Shown here: positions 38,140-50,481 of the stretch, piece by piece
Layout of the letters: the number at the start of each line of letters is the position of its first letter
How positions within the stretch are numbered: the stretch's first letter is position 1
Assembly (NCBI GenBank): GCA_022376925.1
Contig: JAIOJX010000005.1
Span: 89,997,001-90,061,000 of the forward strand
DNA length: 64,000 bases
Direction: 5' to 3'
DNA from: Tragulus kanchil
Lineage: Eukaryota; Chordata; Mammalia; Artiodactyla; Tragulidae
Made by a program: the position numbers and the translations under genes
The notes under the pieces: model-generated
Seen by the model: only the letters and a program-made list of their open reading frames with translations
Databases searched by the model: none
What the model was told of the DNA's origin: nothing

Positions 38140-38464
38140 TTCACCGAAGTACTGAACATGGAATTCTCCCTATAAAATATAAAGCCACCAATATCTAAAA
38201 ATTAATACAAAAAGAATAGTATCTTTAATTTTTGAAAATCCATAAGCATAAAAGTTTAACTGGTATCACTATAAATGTTTCCCCTTTTTATACAGTTGCA
38301 TTTTAGGGGGGAGCTTCCTTAAACAGGATAAAAGCAAAGAATTAACATGAACAATTTCTATCTCAGTCTATTCTCTGAATCAGTATCTAAGCAAGAGCCA
38401 AGAAGAACTGGGGCAAGGAGCTATTTTTATGTTCTTTATTTCTGGAATTTGCAGGAGAAATGAT

Positions 38465-40670
38465 GGCAGAGTCTCCTGACTGCTGTTCTTAACTCTGGTT
38501 TATTTGAAAACTGTTATTTTAAGATAACATTGGTTCTAGGTATTTTTTTTTCCTAAGGATTTACCAAATAATGTCAAATTCCATTTTTTATTGAGTTTGG
38601 AGATAAATGTCTGTTTTTTTTTCGTGGTAATGAGGTGGTTCATTGCCAAGAAGAGTTTTTAAAGCAAGTGAAGATGTATGCATCTCTCATTTAAAAAAAA
38701 CAAGCAAACTATAATTCCTGAAGAATCATTTAGTTATCTGAAAGACCTAAAGCACTCTTCCTTAAGAAATTCTCAAATCTTCTCTGACTTTTATTCTAAC
38801 AAATATGTCATCTGTTTTGTAGGATGGGGTGGAGAATGGCTTAAATCCTAATGCTTTGTTCTTACAGTCCTTGAACAATTCACAATTCACAAAGTCTTCA
38901 GTGATCAAGACTAGCGTGTTGTAGAAGGTGGGATGGAACACAAAACTGGGCTGTTCATTAGATTTTGATAGATGGTATACAAGACTCTGCAGGGGACAGC
39001 ACAGTCTCCATGACATCATGGACTGCACGTGGGCACGGAGACACCCTCGCCAAGCACAGCCACGTCGTGCCTGGTCACAGGCTCCACTGATGATGACAAT
39101 GCCCATGGGTCTCCTGGCCCTGCCTCCTGACATCCACTGTGCACAGGCTGGGATCTCCTTGGAAAATCCAAAGAGACCGTGAGTGCAAAGGTTCACGGGC
39201 AGAAATGATAGGTATCCAAGACAGTGTTTATTTGAGAATCGGGCTTCATTCTAAAGTTTGCCCTTGTGATCTTCATATTCTGGAGTAGTTGTGGAATGTT
39301 CCTGACCTCTTCCCTACTCCTGGGTCAAGGAGGGGCCCGTGCAGGGAATGGAATGAAGGATGGAGCCTGTCTTACTCTGCCTGGGCTGCTCGGCCTGGGG
39401 CCAATAAACCAAAGGTCTCAGTTACACATAGTGTCTTCAAAGCAAACAACTCCCTCCCATGTAAGTAGCCTCAGTTTGTATTCATCAACAGAGTTAATGA
39501 TGAAAAGAACATTGTGTGACCAGAAATCCTGTAGACCGTAAATGAAATCTTCATAGTTTTGTCAAAAAAAAATTTTTGCCAATTTTTGGCAGAGTCTCCT
39601 GACTGCTGTTCTTAACTCTGGTTTATTTGAAAACTGTTATTTTAAGATAACATTGGTTCTAGGTATTTTTTTTTCCTAAGGATTTACCAAATAATGTCAA
39701 ATTCCATTTTTTATTGAGTTTGGAGATAAATGTCTGTTTTTTTTTTTCGTGGTAATGAGGTGGTTCATTGCCAAGAAGAGTTTTTAAAGCAAGTGAAGAT
39801 GTATGCATCTCTCATTTAAAAAAAACAAGCAAACTATAATTCCTGAAGAATCATTTAGTTATCTGAAAGACCTAAAGCACTCTTCCTTAAGAAATTCTCA
39901 AATCTTCTCTGACTTTTATTCTAACAAATATGTCATCTGTTTTGTAGGATGGGGTGGAGAATGGCTTAAATCCTAATGCTTTGTTCTTACAGTCCTTGAA
40001 CAATTCACAATTCACAAAGTCTTCAGTGATCAAGACTAGCGTGTTGTAGAAGGTGGGATGGAACACAAAACTGGGCTGTTCATTAGATTTTGATAGATGG
40101 TATACAAGACTCTGCAGGGGACAGCACAGTCTCCATGACATCATGGACTGCACGTGGGCACGGAGACACCCTCGCCAAGCACAGCCACGTCGTGCCTGGT
40201 CACAGGCTCCACTGATGATGACAATGCCCATGGGTCTCCTGGCCCTGCCTCCTGACATCCACTGTGCACAGGCTGGGATCTCCTTGGAAAATCCAAAGAG
40301 ACCGTGAGTGCAAAGGTTCACGGGCAGAAATGATAGGTATCCAAGACAGTGTTTATTTGAGAATCGGGCTTCATTCTAAAGTTTGCCCTTGTGATCTTCA
40401 TATTCTGGAGTAGTTGTGGAATGTTCCTGACCTCTTCCCTACTCCTGGGTCAAGGAGGGGCCCGTGCAGGGAATGGAATGAAGGATGGAGCCTGTCTTAC
40501 TCTGCCTGGGCTGCTCGGCCTGGGGCCAATAAACCAAAGGTCTCAGTTACACATAGTGTCTTCAAAGCAAACAACTCCCTCCCATGTAAGTAGCCTCAGT
40601 TTGTATTCATCAACAGAGTTAATGATGAAAAGAACATTGTGTGACCAGAAATCCTGTAGACCGTAAATGA
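38465..40670. repeat. Direct duplication 17 (offset ~1,124 bp)
   Basis: 38465-39545 recurs at 39588-40670, with about 42 A/T-rich filler bases (39546-39587) at the join. Poly-T length at 38612 versus 39737 differs by a few bases. Confidence 0.95.
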
Positions 40671-41506
40671 TCTCATAATTCAGAGACATGTTGGGCAAGG
40701 ATCATCAAGGAAATTTTTACAAAGGAGTTCATACTGAAATCAATAGATTTTTAATTACACGATGTTCCAAACTTGGCTTATTACAGTGCATGTTATAAAT
40801 AGTTATGGGGAACTCATATGGACTAAAACAAAGACCTATTTTTATTTTTCATTCTCTTATTCATATTCTTTTCTCTCTATCTCTCTATCCCATTGTCCTT
40901 CTTTTCCTTCCCCCTCTAACCGAGAGAATCCAGCTTGATTTACTTAAGCTAAATTGGAGCCTCATTCAGCTGCACTCTGCATATATACCTACAACCACAT
41001 AGTAGTTACCATCCCTGGGTCTTAGAAACATTAGTGGAATAGAAAAGTACATCATTGAGACACTCTTGTTTTTCTCTTGCTGATCACCTCACCTTCTTTT
41101 CTTTTGGAAAGGGAAGGAAGGAGGGAGAATTAAATGTTGAAACGTCAATGAGCAGTCCAGAGGTGCTGGGGTCATTTTCTAAGAACAGCACAGGAAGAAG
41201 GTTCTCACCTGTGCTCTCAGAGCCTTCATTTTATCAGTTAATGTCTAGCACCATGGTTTCCAGGGGTCTACGTGCCCAGCTGTCCGTCAACTTGAGCTTC
41301 TGGAAATGAGTCTGTCTGCATTCGTTTAGATGTGTACCCTTCTGCCAGTTCACAAGCACCTGTGTCTCTGTAGGGGCATCATTGAGGTCCAAAAGCAGAC
41401 CTTCTGCAAGGACTTCATTATCAGAAGTGTTAGGATTTCTTTCCTCAGCTTCTGTTTTTCAATTTGCTGCTTATTTTGATTCTTAATTCAAAAGGACAGG
41501 AAAGGG
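38799..41506. other. Gene-free stretch without recognised repeats
   Basis: Covered mostly by duplications 17 and 18. A locally GC-rich patch lies at about 39000-39180 (copy at 40125-40305). A reverse-strand frame of 144 codons (38762-39196, copy 39887-40321) shows no domain I recognise and is of chance length for this much DNA. Confidence 0.45.
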
Positions 41507-42813
41507 GCTTCCCTGGTGGTCCAGTGGATAAGGACACCGCCTTGCAGTGCAAGGGGCACTGGTTCGATCCCTGGCCTGGGAAGATCCCACGTGCCACGGA
41601 GTGGCTGGACCCATGTGTCCAATTACCAGTCGGAGCTCTGCGACGGCAGAGGCCACTGTCCCCGGAAAATTTAGCCACGAATAAACCAAAGGTCTCAGTT
41701 ACACATAGTGTCTTCAAAGCAAACAACTCCCTCCCATGTAAGTAGCCTCAGTTTGTATTCATCAACAGAGTTAATGATGAAAAGAACATTGTGTGACCAG
41801 AAATCCTGTAGACCGTAAATGATCTCATAATTCAGAGACATGTTGGGCAAGGATCATCAAGGAAATTTTTACAAAGGAGTTCATACTGAAATCAATAGAT
41901 TTTTAATTACACGATGTTCCAAACTTGGCTTATTACAGTGCATGTTATAAATAGTTATGGGGAACTCATATGGACTAAAACAAAGACCTATTTTTATTTT
42001 TCATTCTCTTATTCATATTCTTTTCTCTCTATCTCTCTATCCCATTGTCCTTCTTTTCCTTCCCCCTCTAACCGAGAGAATCCAGCTTGATTTACTTAAG
42101 CTAAATTGGAGCCTCATTCAGCTGCACTCTGCATATATACCTACAACCACATAGTAGTTACCATCCCTGGGTCTTAGAAACATTAGTGGAATAGAAAAGT
42201 ACATCATTGAGACACTCTTGTTTTTCTCTTGCTGATCACCTCACCTTCTTTTCTTTTGGAAAGGGAAGGAAGGAGGGAGAATTAAATGTTGAAAGCCGTC
42301 AATGAGCAGTCCAGAGGTGCTGGGGTCATTTTCTAAGAACAGCACAGGAAGAAGGTTCTCACCTGTGCTCTCAGAGCCTTCATTTTATCAGTTAATGTCT
42401 AGCACCATGGTTTCCAGGGGTCTACGTGCCCAGCTGTCCGTCAACTTGAGCTTCTGGAAATGAGTCTGTCTGCATTCGTTTAGATGTGTACCCTTCTGCC
42501 AGTTCACAAGCACCTGTGTCTCTGTAGGGGCATCATTGAGGTCCAAAAGCAGACCTTCTGCAAGGACTTCATTATCAGAAGTGTTAGGATTTCTTTCCTC
42601 AGCTTCTGTTTTTCAATTTGCTGCTTATTTTGATTCTTAATTCAAAAGGACAGGAAAGGGGCTTCCCTGGTGGTCCAGTGGATAAGGACACCGCCTTGCA
42701 GTGCAAGGGGCACTGGTTCGATCCCTGGCCTGGGAAGATCCCACGTGCCACGGAGTGGCTGGACCCATGTGTCCAATTACCGAGTCGGAGCTCTGCGACG
42801 GCAGAGGCCACTG
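40528..42813. repeat. Direct duplication 18 (offset 1,152 bp)
   Basis: 40528-41658 recurs at 41680-42813, with about 21 filler bases (41659-41679). The join interrupts a young SINE; only the second copy carries the whole element. Copies differ by a 2-base indel (GAAACGTC versus GAAAGCCGTC) and one base inside the SINE (TACCAGTC versus TACCGAGTC). Confidence 0.95.
41507..41658 (+). mobile_element. Young CHR-type SINE, 3' part lost at a duplication join
   Basis: Same insertion as 42658-42957, cut after GGCAGAGGCCACTG by duplication 18. Confidence 0.92.
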
Positions 42814-42957
42814 CGATGGGAGGCCCACAAGGGCCAAAGAACAAAGAAGGATGAAAATACACAAATGAAAGACCAACAGAAGTAGCCCGCCTGCGCCCCT
42901 CCCTCTCCACCCCACCCCACCAAAATAAATAAATAAATAAATCTTTAGGGGAAAAAA
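42658..42957 (+). mobile_element. Young CHR-type SINE, full length (about 300 bp), with TSD
   Basis: Best specimen of the family. Head GGGGCTTCCCTGGTGGTCCA, internal promoter B-box GGTTCGATCCC, body GGCTGGACCCATGTGTCCAA and CACTGCGATGGGAGGCCCAC, then CCAACAGAAGTAGCCCGCCT, a C-rich 3' segment of about 35 bases and an (AAAT)n CTTT tail. AAAAGGACAGGAAA at 42644-42657 and 42958-42971 is a perfect target-site duplication. Confidence 0.95.
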
Positions 42958-42971
42958 AAAAGGACAGGAAA

Positions 42972-44616
42972 AAATAGACTGCTATTGAGCCCCTATTGTA
43001 TTTTAAAGTGGGATTATTTTTCTTCCATTTTAAATGCATTTCTGGATGATTTCAATGCACCAGCAGCTCAGCTTTTTGTTTTATAATCCTTATTAGAAAG
43101 CAATTTTTAAAGTGGTAAGAATGTACCTTTCCATTTGGATGCTTGCTAAGCTGTTCAGGGATCCCTGCTGGCCGGAGCAGCTGTCCCCTGTCCATCTCTG
43201 ACTGCCCCCACCTTTCTCTGTTCCCTGTGACTCACCTTGATCTTTCAGGAGCCTGAATGGTAGGTAGCTGCATCCTTTCTGAAAGTCTGCCTTTGAACCT
43301 CACTCCAAGGCAATAAGATTCAAAATAAAAATTAACATCATGACACGGACCGTAGTTTTCCATATTTTAGTAGGAGAACCTGAACCAAATGAATGGTCTT
43401 GTATTTCCACTCTTCAAATAGGGAATTTCCCAAATGCTTCTGCCCTTGGATGGAGCCATCTATGTTAGCACTGAAGTGAATAATTCTATATTTGGCAGTT
43501 AGATGTCAAAGCAGGTTTCAGATGTAGCAGATGTACATTTTGGGTGACTGCCATTGGCGTGCATCTGGGGAGTTGCTTACTGGTTATTGGCAGATTTGGT
43601 GGAGGGGATAGAGAAAGAAAGGGATGGAGGAGGTCCCCCATCATTGTTTTGTTTTCAGAGCAATTGTCCCCAAAGAAGAACCTTCTGAGTCTGAATCTCT
43701 AACTGAATCTTTTTCTACTTATGTATCTGTGGTCATTTTAGCTCAGGTTTTTGGATGGGAGGTTTTCCACTGAATTAAAAAAGTAAGCCTGGCCTCTCTC
43801 ATTGTTTACATTTTAATTGTTTCTAAAAGGAAAGCGTTTGAGGAGGAATGTTGCTGCCCTCTGAGTGGCCTTGTTGGCTTTTGGGAATGTCAAAGGATAG
43901 AATTGTTTCTGTGAAACCAATAAAGCAGCTGAAGTCATTGGAGCTAAATTATTCTTTGTGTCACACCACCGTGTCAGTGGCCTGAGGGGCATACACGGGC
44001 ACAGGGGACTCAAAGGTGGGACAGCAGCACCAGCATCTTTATCTTCTCCCAGTAGGGAGTGATGGGCTGTTGCAGCCATAGAGACCCCTAGGAACCCAGT
44101 TGAGTTTTTCCAGCACATGCGCCCAAGGGCCTTCTGATCGCTGACCTACAGTTCTCACTGTAACGTTTCTCCTTTTCCTGTTGCTCCAACCTTCTCTCCT
44201 TTGTCTCCATAACAGTCGCACGTGAAGCTTTCCAGATGCTGCTTTTCCTTTAGAGCCTTGAGCTGGGGTGTGAGACCCTCTGGATTAGAATTCTAAAGTC
44301 TCCTTCCTGGGGAAGTAGACCTGAGAGGATTGGCCTGAGAAACTGAAGGGGCCCCATTCATCTACTTGGAGACAAACCTGGAGGAGCTTCTACAAATTAC
44401 TTAATATCTTCCTGTCTCCCCTCATTTGTAACTTGCCAAGAGCTAGAGAACCCCGCGTTGCTTGCTGATAGTATCGTGAAGCTGTTTTCATCCTCGAAAC
44501 TTTTGGGATCAGCTTCATTTAAAGCTATAGGACTTTTTTTCTTTTTTGCTTCTATTCCTTTATGCTGCTTCCTCCTTATTTTGTGTCCCCTCCCTGATAC
44601 CCATTCAATCTCTTCT
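42972..44616. other. Gene-free single-copy stretch
   Basis: No duplication join, no recognised repeat and no supported gene. It contains moderately GC-rich text with chance open frames (reverse, 43813-44118). Confidence 0.5.
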
Positions 44617-46829
44617 GAAAGCCAGGACCTTTAGTGCCATAATTATTTAGGCTACATTTAATAGATGTGTACTGTATACCTTACTAGGTGTATCATAGAT
44701 ATTTGTACACAGTCTTCCCTCCGCTGCTGAATTGTAAATTCCTTAAAGACAAGTCATTATTTGTCTTTGACACTCCCTAGAATTGAACCTTATACATAAT
44801 ATGTGGTGAATAATTGGAACCAGCACTATGGTATTTCAATTGATTTGAAAAAAAATGTAAATGATGGATATATTAGTTATTAGACTCCAGTCCCTGTACA
44901 TTGTGTGCTATTTCATTTGTTTCTAGGAAAATGCTTACTAACTGGTTAGATGGGGTTCTTCTTCTTACCACTCCCCCCAGTCCTTGCTTTCTCCTACTGT
45001 TTTCTTCTCAGATGTTCCTGTAAGTCTCATACGTTTGGAAGATGTGACTTGTCCAGAAAGCCAGTGTTCGTAAGCTTATTATCTCTTCATGAATATTTGT
45101 ATCAGTTTGAATGGAGAGCAGAGAGGGGGAGAATCTCTACATTTACTCTCATTCTAGCTCCTATTCCAGAGACTTCTTTTTTATATTTTCTCCTCTTTTT
45201 CTTTGCATTTATGAAAAATAGGATTCATACGGACTTTTAGCAGATAAGGTTGAATTGTTTGTATCCAAGGAGTTATTTTAAGGCCCTCTGTGTATGAAGC
45301 ACTGATTTATGTGTGAAGAAGGATTAAGATTTTCAGATATTTTGGAGGGTTTTTTTTTGGTGTTTTTAAAAAAGAGAGTGGATTTTACATTCACTGAATA
45401 TTTCATGGATTTATTTATTGAGCAGTTCTCTTCCTTAACATCAAACCAATTATCCCCAACTAATCTTTGTTTACTATTTTCATGAGAACTGAGAGACATT
45501 TCCTTCAGTTTTGAATGGCCTACCAAAGCTGTAACACATGAGGTCTTTGTGCTTCTTTCTGTACTAGTTGATGAAATCCAGCATTCAGACTATCTGCAGA
45601 GACATCTTGCAGAAAAAGATCTTTTTTCTGATTGCTCTGGTTGAATTCATGAGATCACAAGTTAAATGAAAGGTTGAAGTTCAAGTAGCAAATAAAAGGC
45701 CAAGTTGTAACACCAACTATTGGCCCCATGAAAGCCAGGACCTTTAGTGCCATAATTATTTAGGCTACATTTAATAGATGTGTACTGTATACCTTACTAG
45801 GTGTATCATAGATATTTGTACACAGTCTTCCCTCCGCTGCTGAATTGTAAATTCCTTAAAGACAAGTCATTATTTGTCTTTGACACTCCCTAGAATTGAA
45901 CCTTATACATAATATGTGGTGAATAATTGGAACCAGCACTATGGTATTTCAATTGATTTGAAAAAAAATGTAAATGATGGATATATTAGTTATTAGACTC
46001 CAGTCCCTGTACATTGTGTGCTATTTCATTTGTTTCTAGGAAAATGCTTACTAACTGGTTAGATGGGGTTCTTCTTCTTACCACTCCCCCCAGTCCTTGC
46101 TTTCTCCTACTGTTTTCTTCTCAGATGTTCCTGTAAGTCTCATACGTTTGGAAGATGTGACTTGTCCAGAAAGCCAGTGTTCGTAAGCTTATTATCTCTT
46201 CATGAATATTTGTATCAGTTTGAATGGAGAGCAGAGAGGGGGAGAATCTCTACATTTACTCTCATTCTAGCTCCTATTCCAGAGACTTCTTTTTTATATT
46301 TTCTCCTCTTTTTCTTTGCATTTATGAAAAATAGGATTCATACGGACTTTTAGCAGATAAGGTTGAATTGTTTGTATCCAAGGAGTTATTTTAAGGCCCT
46401 CTGTGTATGAAGCACTGATTTATGTGTGAAGAAGGATTAAGATTTTCAGATATTTTGGAGGGTTTTTTTTTGGTGTTTTTAAAAAAGAGAGTGGATTTTA
46501 CATTCACTGAATATTTCATGGATTTATTTATTGAGCAGTTCTCTTCCTTAACATCAAACCAATTATCCCCAACTAATCTTTGTTTACTATTTTCATGAGA
46601 ACTGAGAGACATTTCCTTCAGTTTTGAATGGCCTACCAAAGCTGTAACACATGAGGTCTTTGTGCTTCTTTCTGTACTAGTTGATGAAATCCAGCATTCA
46701 GACTATCTGCAGAGACATCTTGCAGAAAAAGATCTTTTTTCTGATTGCTCTGGTTGAATTCATGAGATCACAAGTTAAATGAAAGGTTGAAGTTCAAGTA
46801 GCAAATAAAAGGCCAAGTTGTAACACCAA
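44617..46829. repeat. Direct duplication 19 (offset 1,113 bp)
   Basis: 44617-45716 recurs at 45730-46829, separated by about 13 filler bases. The unit begins in an L2-like 3' end. Confidence 0.95.
44641..44815 (+). mobile_element. L2-like remnant (first copy)
   Basis: ATAGATGTGTACTGTATACC then GAATTGTAAATTCCTTAAAG and ATAATATGTGGTGAATAATT follow the word order of the L2 3' end. It recurs at 45754-45928. Confidence 0.5.
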
Positions 46830-47321
46830 ACAGTTTGCACCAAGAATGTTCTGCCTTTCTCTGTTTACAGTGATTAATGCTCTGCTAAATTGTGTTGGTG
46901 TTCTCTTTCTCTGTTTCTCTCATGAGGCTCTGCTGTCACCGCTTACTCAACTCCCGGAGCAAGGCTTCCTCAGACACCACTGCCTGCCCGGGAGACTGAA
47001 ATGGCAGTAGAGGGCTATAAATCTGTGCAGAAGATGTACACTATCAGCCTTTCTTCTTTCTTTTGATGTTGTAGTCTAAGCTCCCTTAACAGACAATGGG
47101 TGTGTTCTTCTTCACTCACTGTACAATTACTGAGAACCTGTCATGTGTGTGTGTTGCCGTACCAGGTATTGCGGACCTATGGTCTGTATGAAACAACTGT
47201 AAATTGATTTCTTGTATGGCTTATGAAATCAGCATACTTTGTTTTAGAGGAACCCCTTCTATAAAATAGAAATAAAGTATCTCATGAAGGATGAAAGTAC
47301 AGCTGCTGCTGCTGTTACTAC

Positions 47322-47530
47322 TGTGGCCACCTACCAAGTGCAGGGGTTTTACATCTGTCATACAGCCTGGAATGGTTAGCCCTCTGAAATGGGTACTTAT
47401 CTCTGCTTAACATCTGGGAAGCCCAAGGCTCCCAGAGGTTAAATTAATTGTTCTGGGTCCCCTGGTTAATGTGCTTCAGAACTGACATGCAAACATAAGC
47501 TGGTTTTACCTCTAAGCCTGTGTCCATAGT
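47322..47530 (+). mobile_element. MIR SINE (first copy)
   Basis: CCTACCAAGTGCAGGGGTTT, TTTACATCTGTCATACAGCC, GAAATGGGTACTTATCTCTG, CCCAGAGGTTAAATTAATTG and CTCTAAGCCTGTGTCC are recognisable diverged MIR words in order. It recurs at 48444-48652. Confidence 0.78.
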
Positions 47531-48443
47531 CACAATGTCCTACTTTTCCTGAAGTTTGTCAAATGCCAAATATCCTGAAAGAGCCGTAACAATTTATATA
47601 ACCCTGAAGTTTTCTTTTGCACAATAGGTAAGACAGGTACATGAATAATTTAAACCCAAAGACCCAGGTTTCTGTACCACCCAGACTTGGGATGAGCCAG
47701 CGGAGGTGACAGAGACTTAATACTCAACAAGAGTTTCCTTCAGTTTTGAATGGCCTACCAAAGCTGTAACACATGAGGTCTTTGTGCTTCTTTCTGTACT
47801 AGTTGATGAAATCCAGCATTCAGACTATCTGCAGAGACATCTTGCAGAAAAAGATCTTTTTTCTGATTGCTCTGGTTGAATTCATGAGATCACAAGTTAA
47901 ATGAAAGGTTGAAGTTCAAGTAGCAAATAAAAGGCCAAGTTGTAACACCAAACAGTTTGCACCAAGAATGTTCTGCCTTTCTCTGTTTACAGTGATTAAT
48001 GCTCTGCTAAATTGTGTTGGTGTTCTCTTTCTCTGTTTCTCTCATGAGGCTCTGCTGTCACCGCTTACTCAACTCCCGGAGCAAGGCTTCCTCAGACACC
48101 ACTGCCTGCCCGGGAGACTGAAATGGCAGTAGAGGGCTATAAATCTGTGCAGAAGATGTACACTATCAGCCTTTCTTCTTTCTTTTGATGTTGTAGTCTA
48201 AGCTCCCTTAACAGACAATGGGTGTGTTCTTCTTCACTCACTGTACAATTACTGAGAACCTGTCATGTGTGTGTGTTGCCGTACCAGGTATTGCGGACCT
48301 ATGGTCTGTATGAAACAACTGTAAATTGATTTCTTGTATGGCTTATGAAATCAGCATACTTTGTTTTAGAGGAACCCCTTCTATAAAATAGAAATAAAGT
48401 ATCTCATGAAGGATGAAAGTACAGCTGCTGCTGCTGTTACTAC

Positions 48444-48652
48444 TGTGGCCACCTACCAAGTGCAGGGGTTTTACATCTGTCATACAGCCTGGAATGGTTA
48501 GCCCTCTGAAATGGGTACTTATCTCTGCTTAACATCTGGGAAGCCCAAGGCTCCCAGAGGTTAAATTAATTGTTCTGGGTCCCCTGGTTAATGTGCTTCA
48601 GAACTGACATGCAAACATAAGCTGGTTTTACCTCTAAGCCTGTGTCCATAGT
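48444..48652 (+). mobile_element. MIR SINE (second copy)
   Basis: Copy of 47322-47530 from duplication 20. Confidence 0.78.
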
Positions 48653-49138
48653 CACAATGTCCTACTTTTCCTGAAGTTTGTCAAATGCCAAATATCCTGA
48701 AAGAGCCGTAACAATTTATATAACCCTGAAGTTTTCTTTTGCACAATAGGTAAGACAGGTACATGAATAATTTAAACCCAAAGACCCAGGTTTCTGTACC
48801 ACCCAGACTTGGGATGAGCCAGCGGAGGTGACAGAGACTTAATACTCAACAAGAGTTTGCTTGGGGAATGGCAGCAAGCTAGATGCAAGGGTTCCCATTT
48901 GCCCTTCAGAGAATTTGTAACCCATCCTTGCTCTAATGAGGCTAGAAAGAATAGGTAGGAAACAAAGTCGTTTCCTGGCGGACACCTCCAGTGCAAGGGC
49001 AGCAGACAAAGCAGAATTCAGGGGTGGTGAGGGAACAGGGCTTACACGTTCAAGATCACACTTGAAATCTCAGAGCCTTTATCACTTAAACCAAAAAGAA
49101 GCTGTGTTTCAAAATGGTCCCACATTGCTAAGTGTTTA

Positions 49139-49300
49139 ACGTGGTGATTCCCCAAGCTTGTTTCCTGGGCCAGCAAAATCAACATAAGTTGGATACTTGA
49201 AGAAAATACAAACTCTCAGGTCATACCTAGATCAACAGCCTGTGTCTTTACAAGGAAATTCTAGTGTATTGTGAATGTGACAGCCACAGGGTTAGGGTAT
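49139..49300 (+). mobile_element. Possible MER5-type DNA transposon remnant
   Basis: GTGGTGATTCCCCAAGCTTG and later AATACAAACTCTCAGG recall the 'gtggttctcaaact' start and 'aatacagattcc' middle of MER5-like hAT elements. Very diverged. It recurs at 50185-50346. Confidence 0.3.
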
Positions 49301-49435
49301 ACCTTGTTCATCATTACAAATAGGTCTAGTGAAGCAAGCAAAAGGGACTGGTTTAGAATAGTATCAACTCAGCTATCAGGATGCTAACTTTATTCACTCA
49401 CCATTTGTTGCCACTGACATCAACAGATAGCAGTA

Positions 49436-49754
49436 TGTTTAAACTGAAGTATAGTTGATTTACAATGTTGTGCTGGGCTTTGATGTACAGCAAAGTGACT
49501 CAGTTATACACATATATACCTTCTTTTTTACATTCTTTGGTATCATGGTTTATTACAGGTTATAGAGCATAGTTCCCTGTGCTATGCCTTGTTCTTTATT
49601 CATTGTATATCTAACAGTTTGCATCTGCTAAGCCCAAACTCCCACTCCATTCTCCCCACCCTCCATCCCCACTCCCCCGCCCCACCTCTCTCTTGGCAAC
49701 CACAAGTTCTCCCTGCCTATCGAGTCTGTTTTGTAGACTGGCTTCTTTGTGTCG
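49436..49754 (-). mobile_element. L1 3' UTR, cut at a duplication join
   Basis: CTGAAGTATAGTTGATTTAC, AATGTTGTGCTGGGCTTTGA, GTACAGCAAAGTGACTCAGT and GTTTGCATCTGCTAAGCCCA in L1 order, reversed. The C-rich stretch near 49640-49690 is normal for this UTR. Confidence 0.92.
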
Positions 49755-50481
49755 TTTTTTTTTATATAACCCTGAAGTTTTCTTTTGCACAATAGGTAAG
49801 ACAGGTACATGAATAATTTAAACCCAAAGACCCAGGTTTCTGTACCACCCAGACTTGGGATGAGCCAGCGGAGGTGACAGAGACTTAATACTCAACAAGA
49901 GTTTGCTTGGGGAATGGCAGCAAGCTAGATGCAAGGGTTCCCATTTGCCCTTCAGAGAATTTGTAACCCATCCTTGCTCTAATGAGGCTAGAAAGAATAG
50001 GTAGGAAACAAAGTCGTTTCCTGGCGGACACCTCCAGTGCAAGGGCAGCAGACAAAGCAGAATTCAGGGGTGGTGAGGGAACAGGGCTTACACGTTCAAG
50101 ATCACACTTGAAATCTCAGAGCCTTTATCACTTAAACCAAAAAGAAGCTGTGTTTCAAAATGGTCCCACATTGCTAAGTGTTTAACGTGGTGATTCCCCA
50201 AGCTTGTTTCCTGGGCCAGCAAAATCAACATAAGTTGGATACTTGAAGAAAATACAAACTCTCAGGTCATACCTAGATCAACAGCCTGTGTCTTTACAAG
50301 GAAATTCTAGTGTATTGTGAATGTGACAGCCACAGGGTTAGGGTATACCTTGTTCATCATTACAAATAGGTCTAGTGAAGCAAGCAAAAGGGACTGGTTT
50401 AGAATAGTATCAACTCAGCTATCAGGATGCTAACTTTATTCACTCACCATTTGTTGCCACTGACATCAACAGATAGCAGTA

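Larger units (their letters stand above)
36484..38798. repeat. Direct duplication 16 (offset ~1,129 bp)
   Basis: 36484-37670 recurs at 37671-38798. The start of copy 2 is poor: after the SINE tail words, about 58 bases are missing and the text is scrambled (about 37708-37738). From the T-run near 37740 it becomes near-identical. The unit includes an L1 3' fragment. Confidence 0.93.
46612..48858. repeat. Direct duplication 20 (offset 1,122 bp)
   Basis: 46612-47736 recurs at 47734-48858. The join shares TTT. The unit includes a MIR element. The first ~215 bases are also part of the previous duplication. Confidence 0.95.

Noticed and set aside
38762..39196. 144-codon reverse-strand open frame, duplicated at 39887-40321
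   Set aside because: No domain or family recognised, no convincing splice or promoter context, and this length is expected by chance in tens of kilobases read in six frames. The duplicate adds no evidence because the whole block is copied.
41237..41458. 74-codon reverse open frame followed by a CAG/GTGAGA donor-like site (copy at 42389-42610)
   Set aside because: The frame stops before the donor, I see no good acceptor with a pyrimidine tract, and the length is unremarkable. It could be a decayed exon, but the sequence alone does not support it.
42700..42732. tRNA gene signals (A and B boxes) in the CHR and Bov-tA SINEs
   Set aside because: The boxes belong to SINE heads. The remaining tRNA cloverleaf is not intact and a SINE body follows directly.
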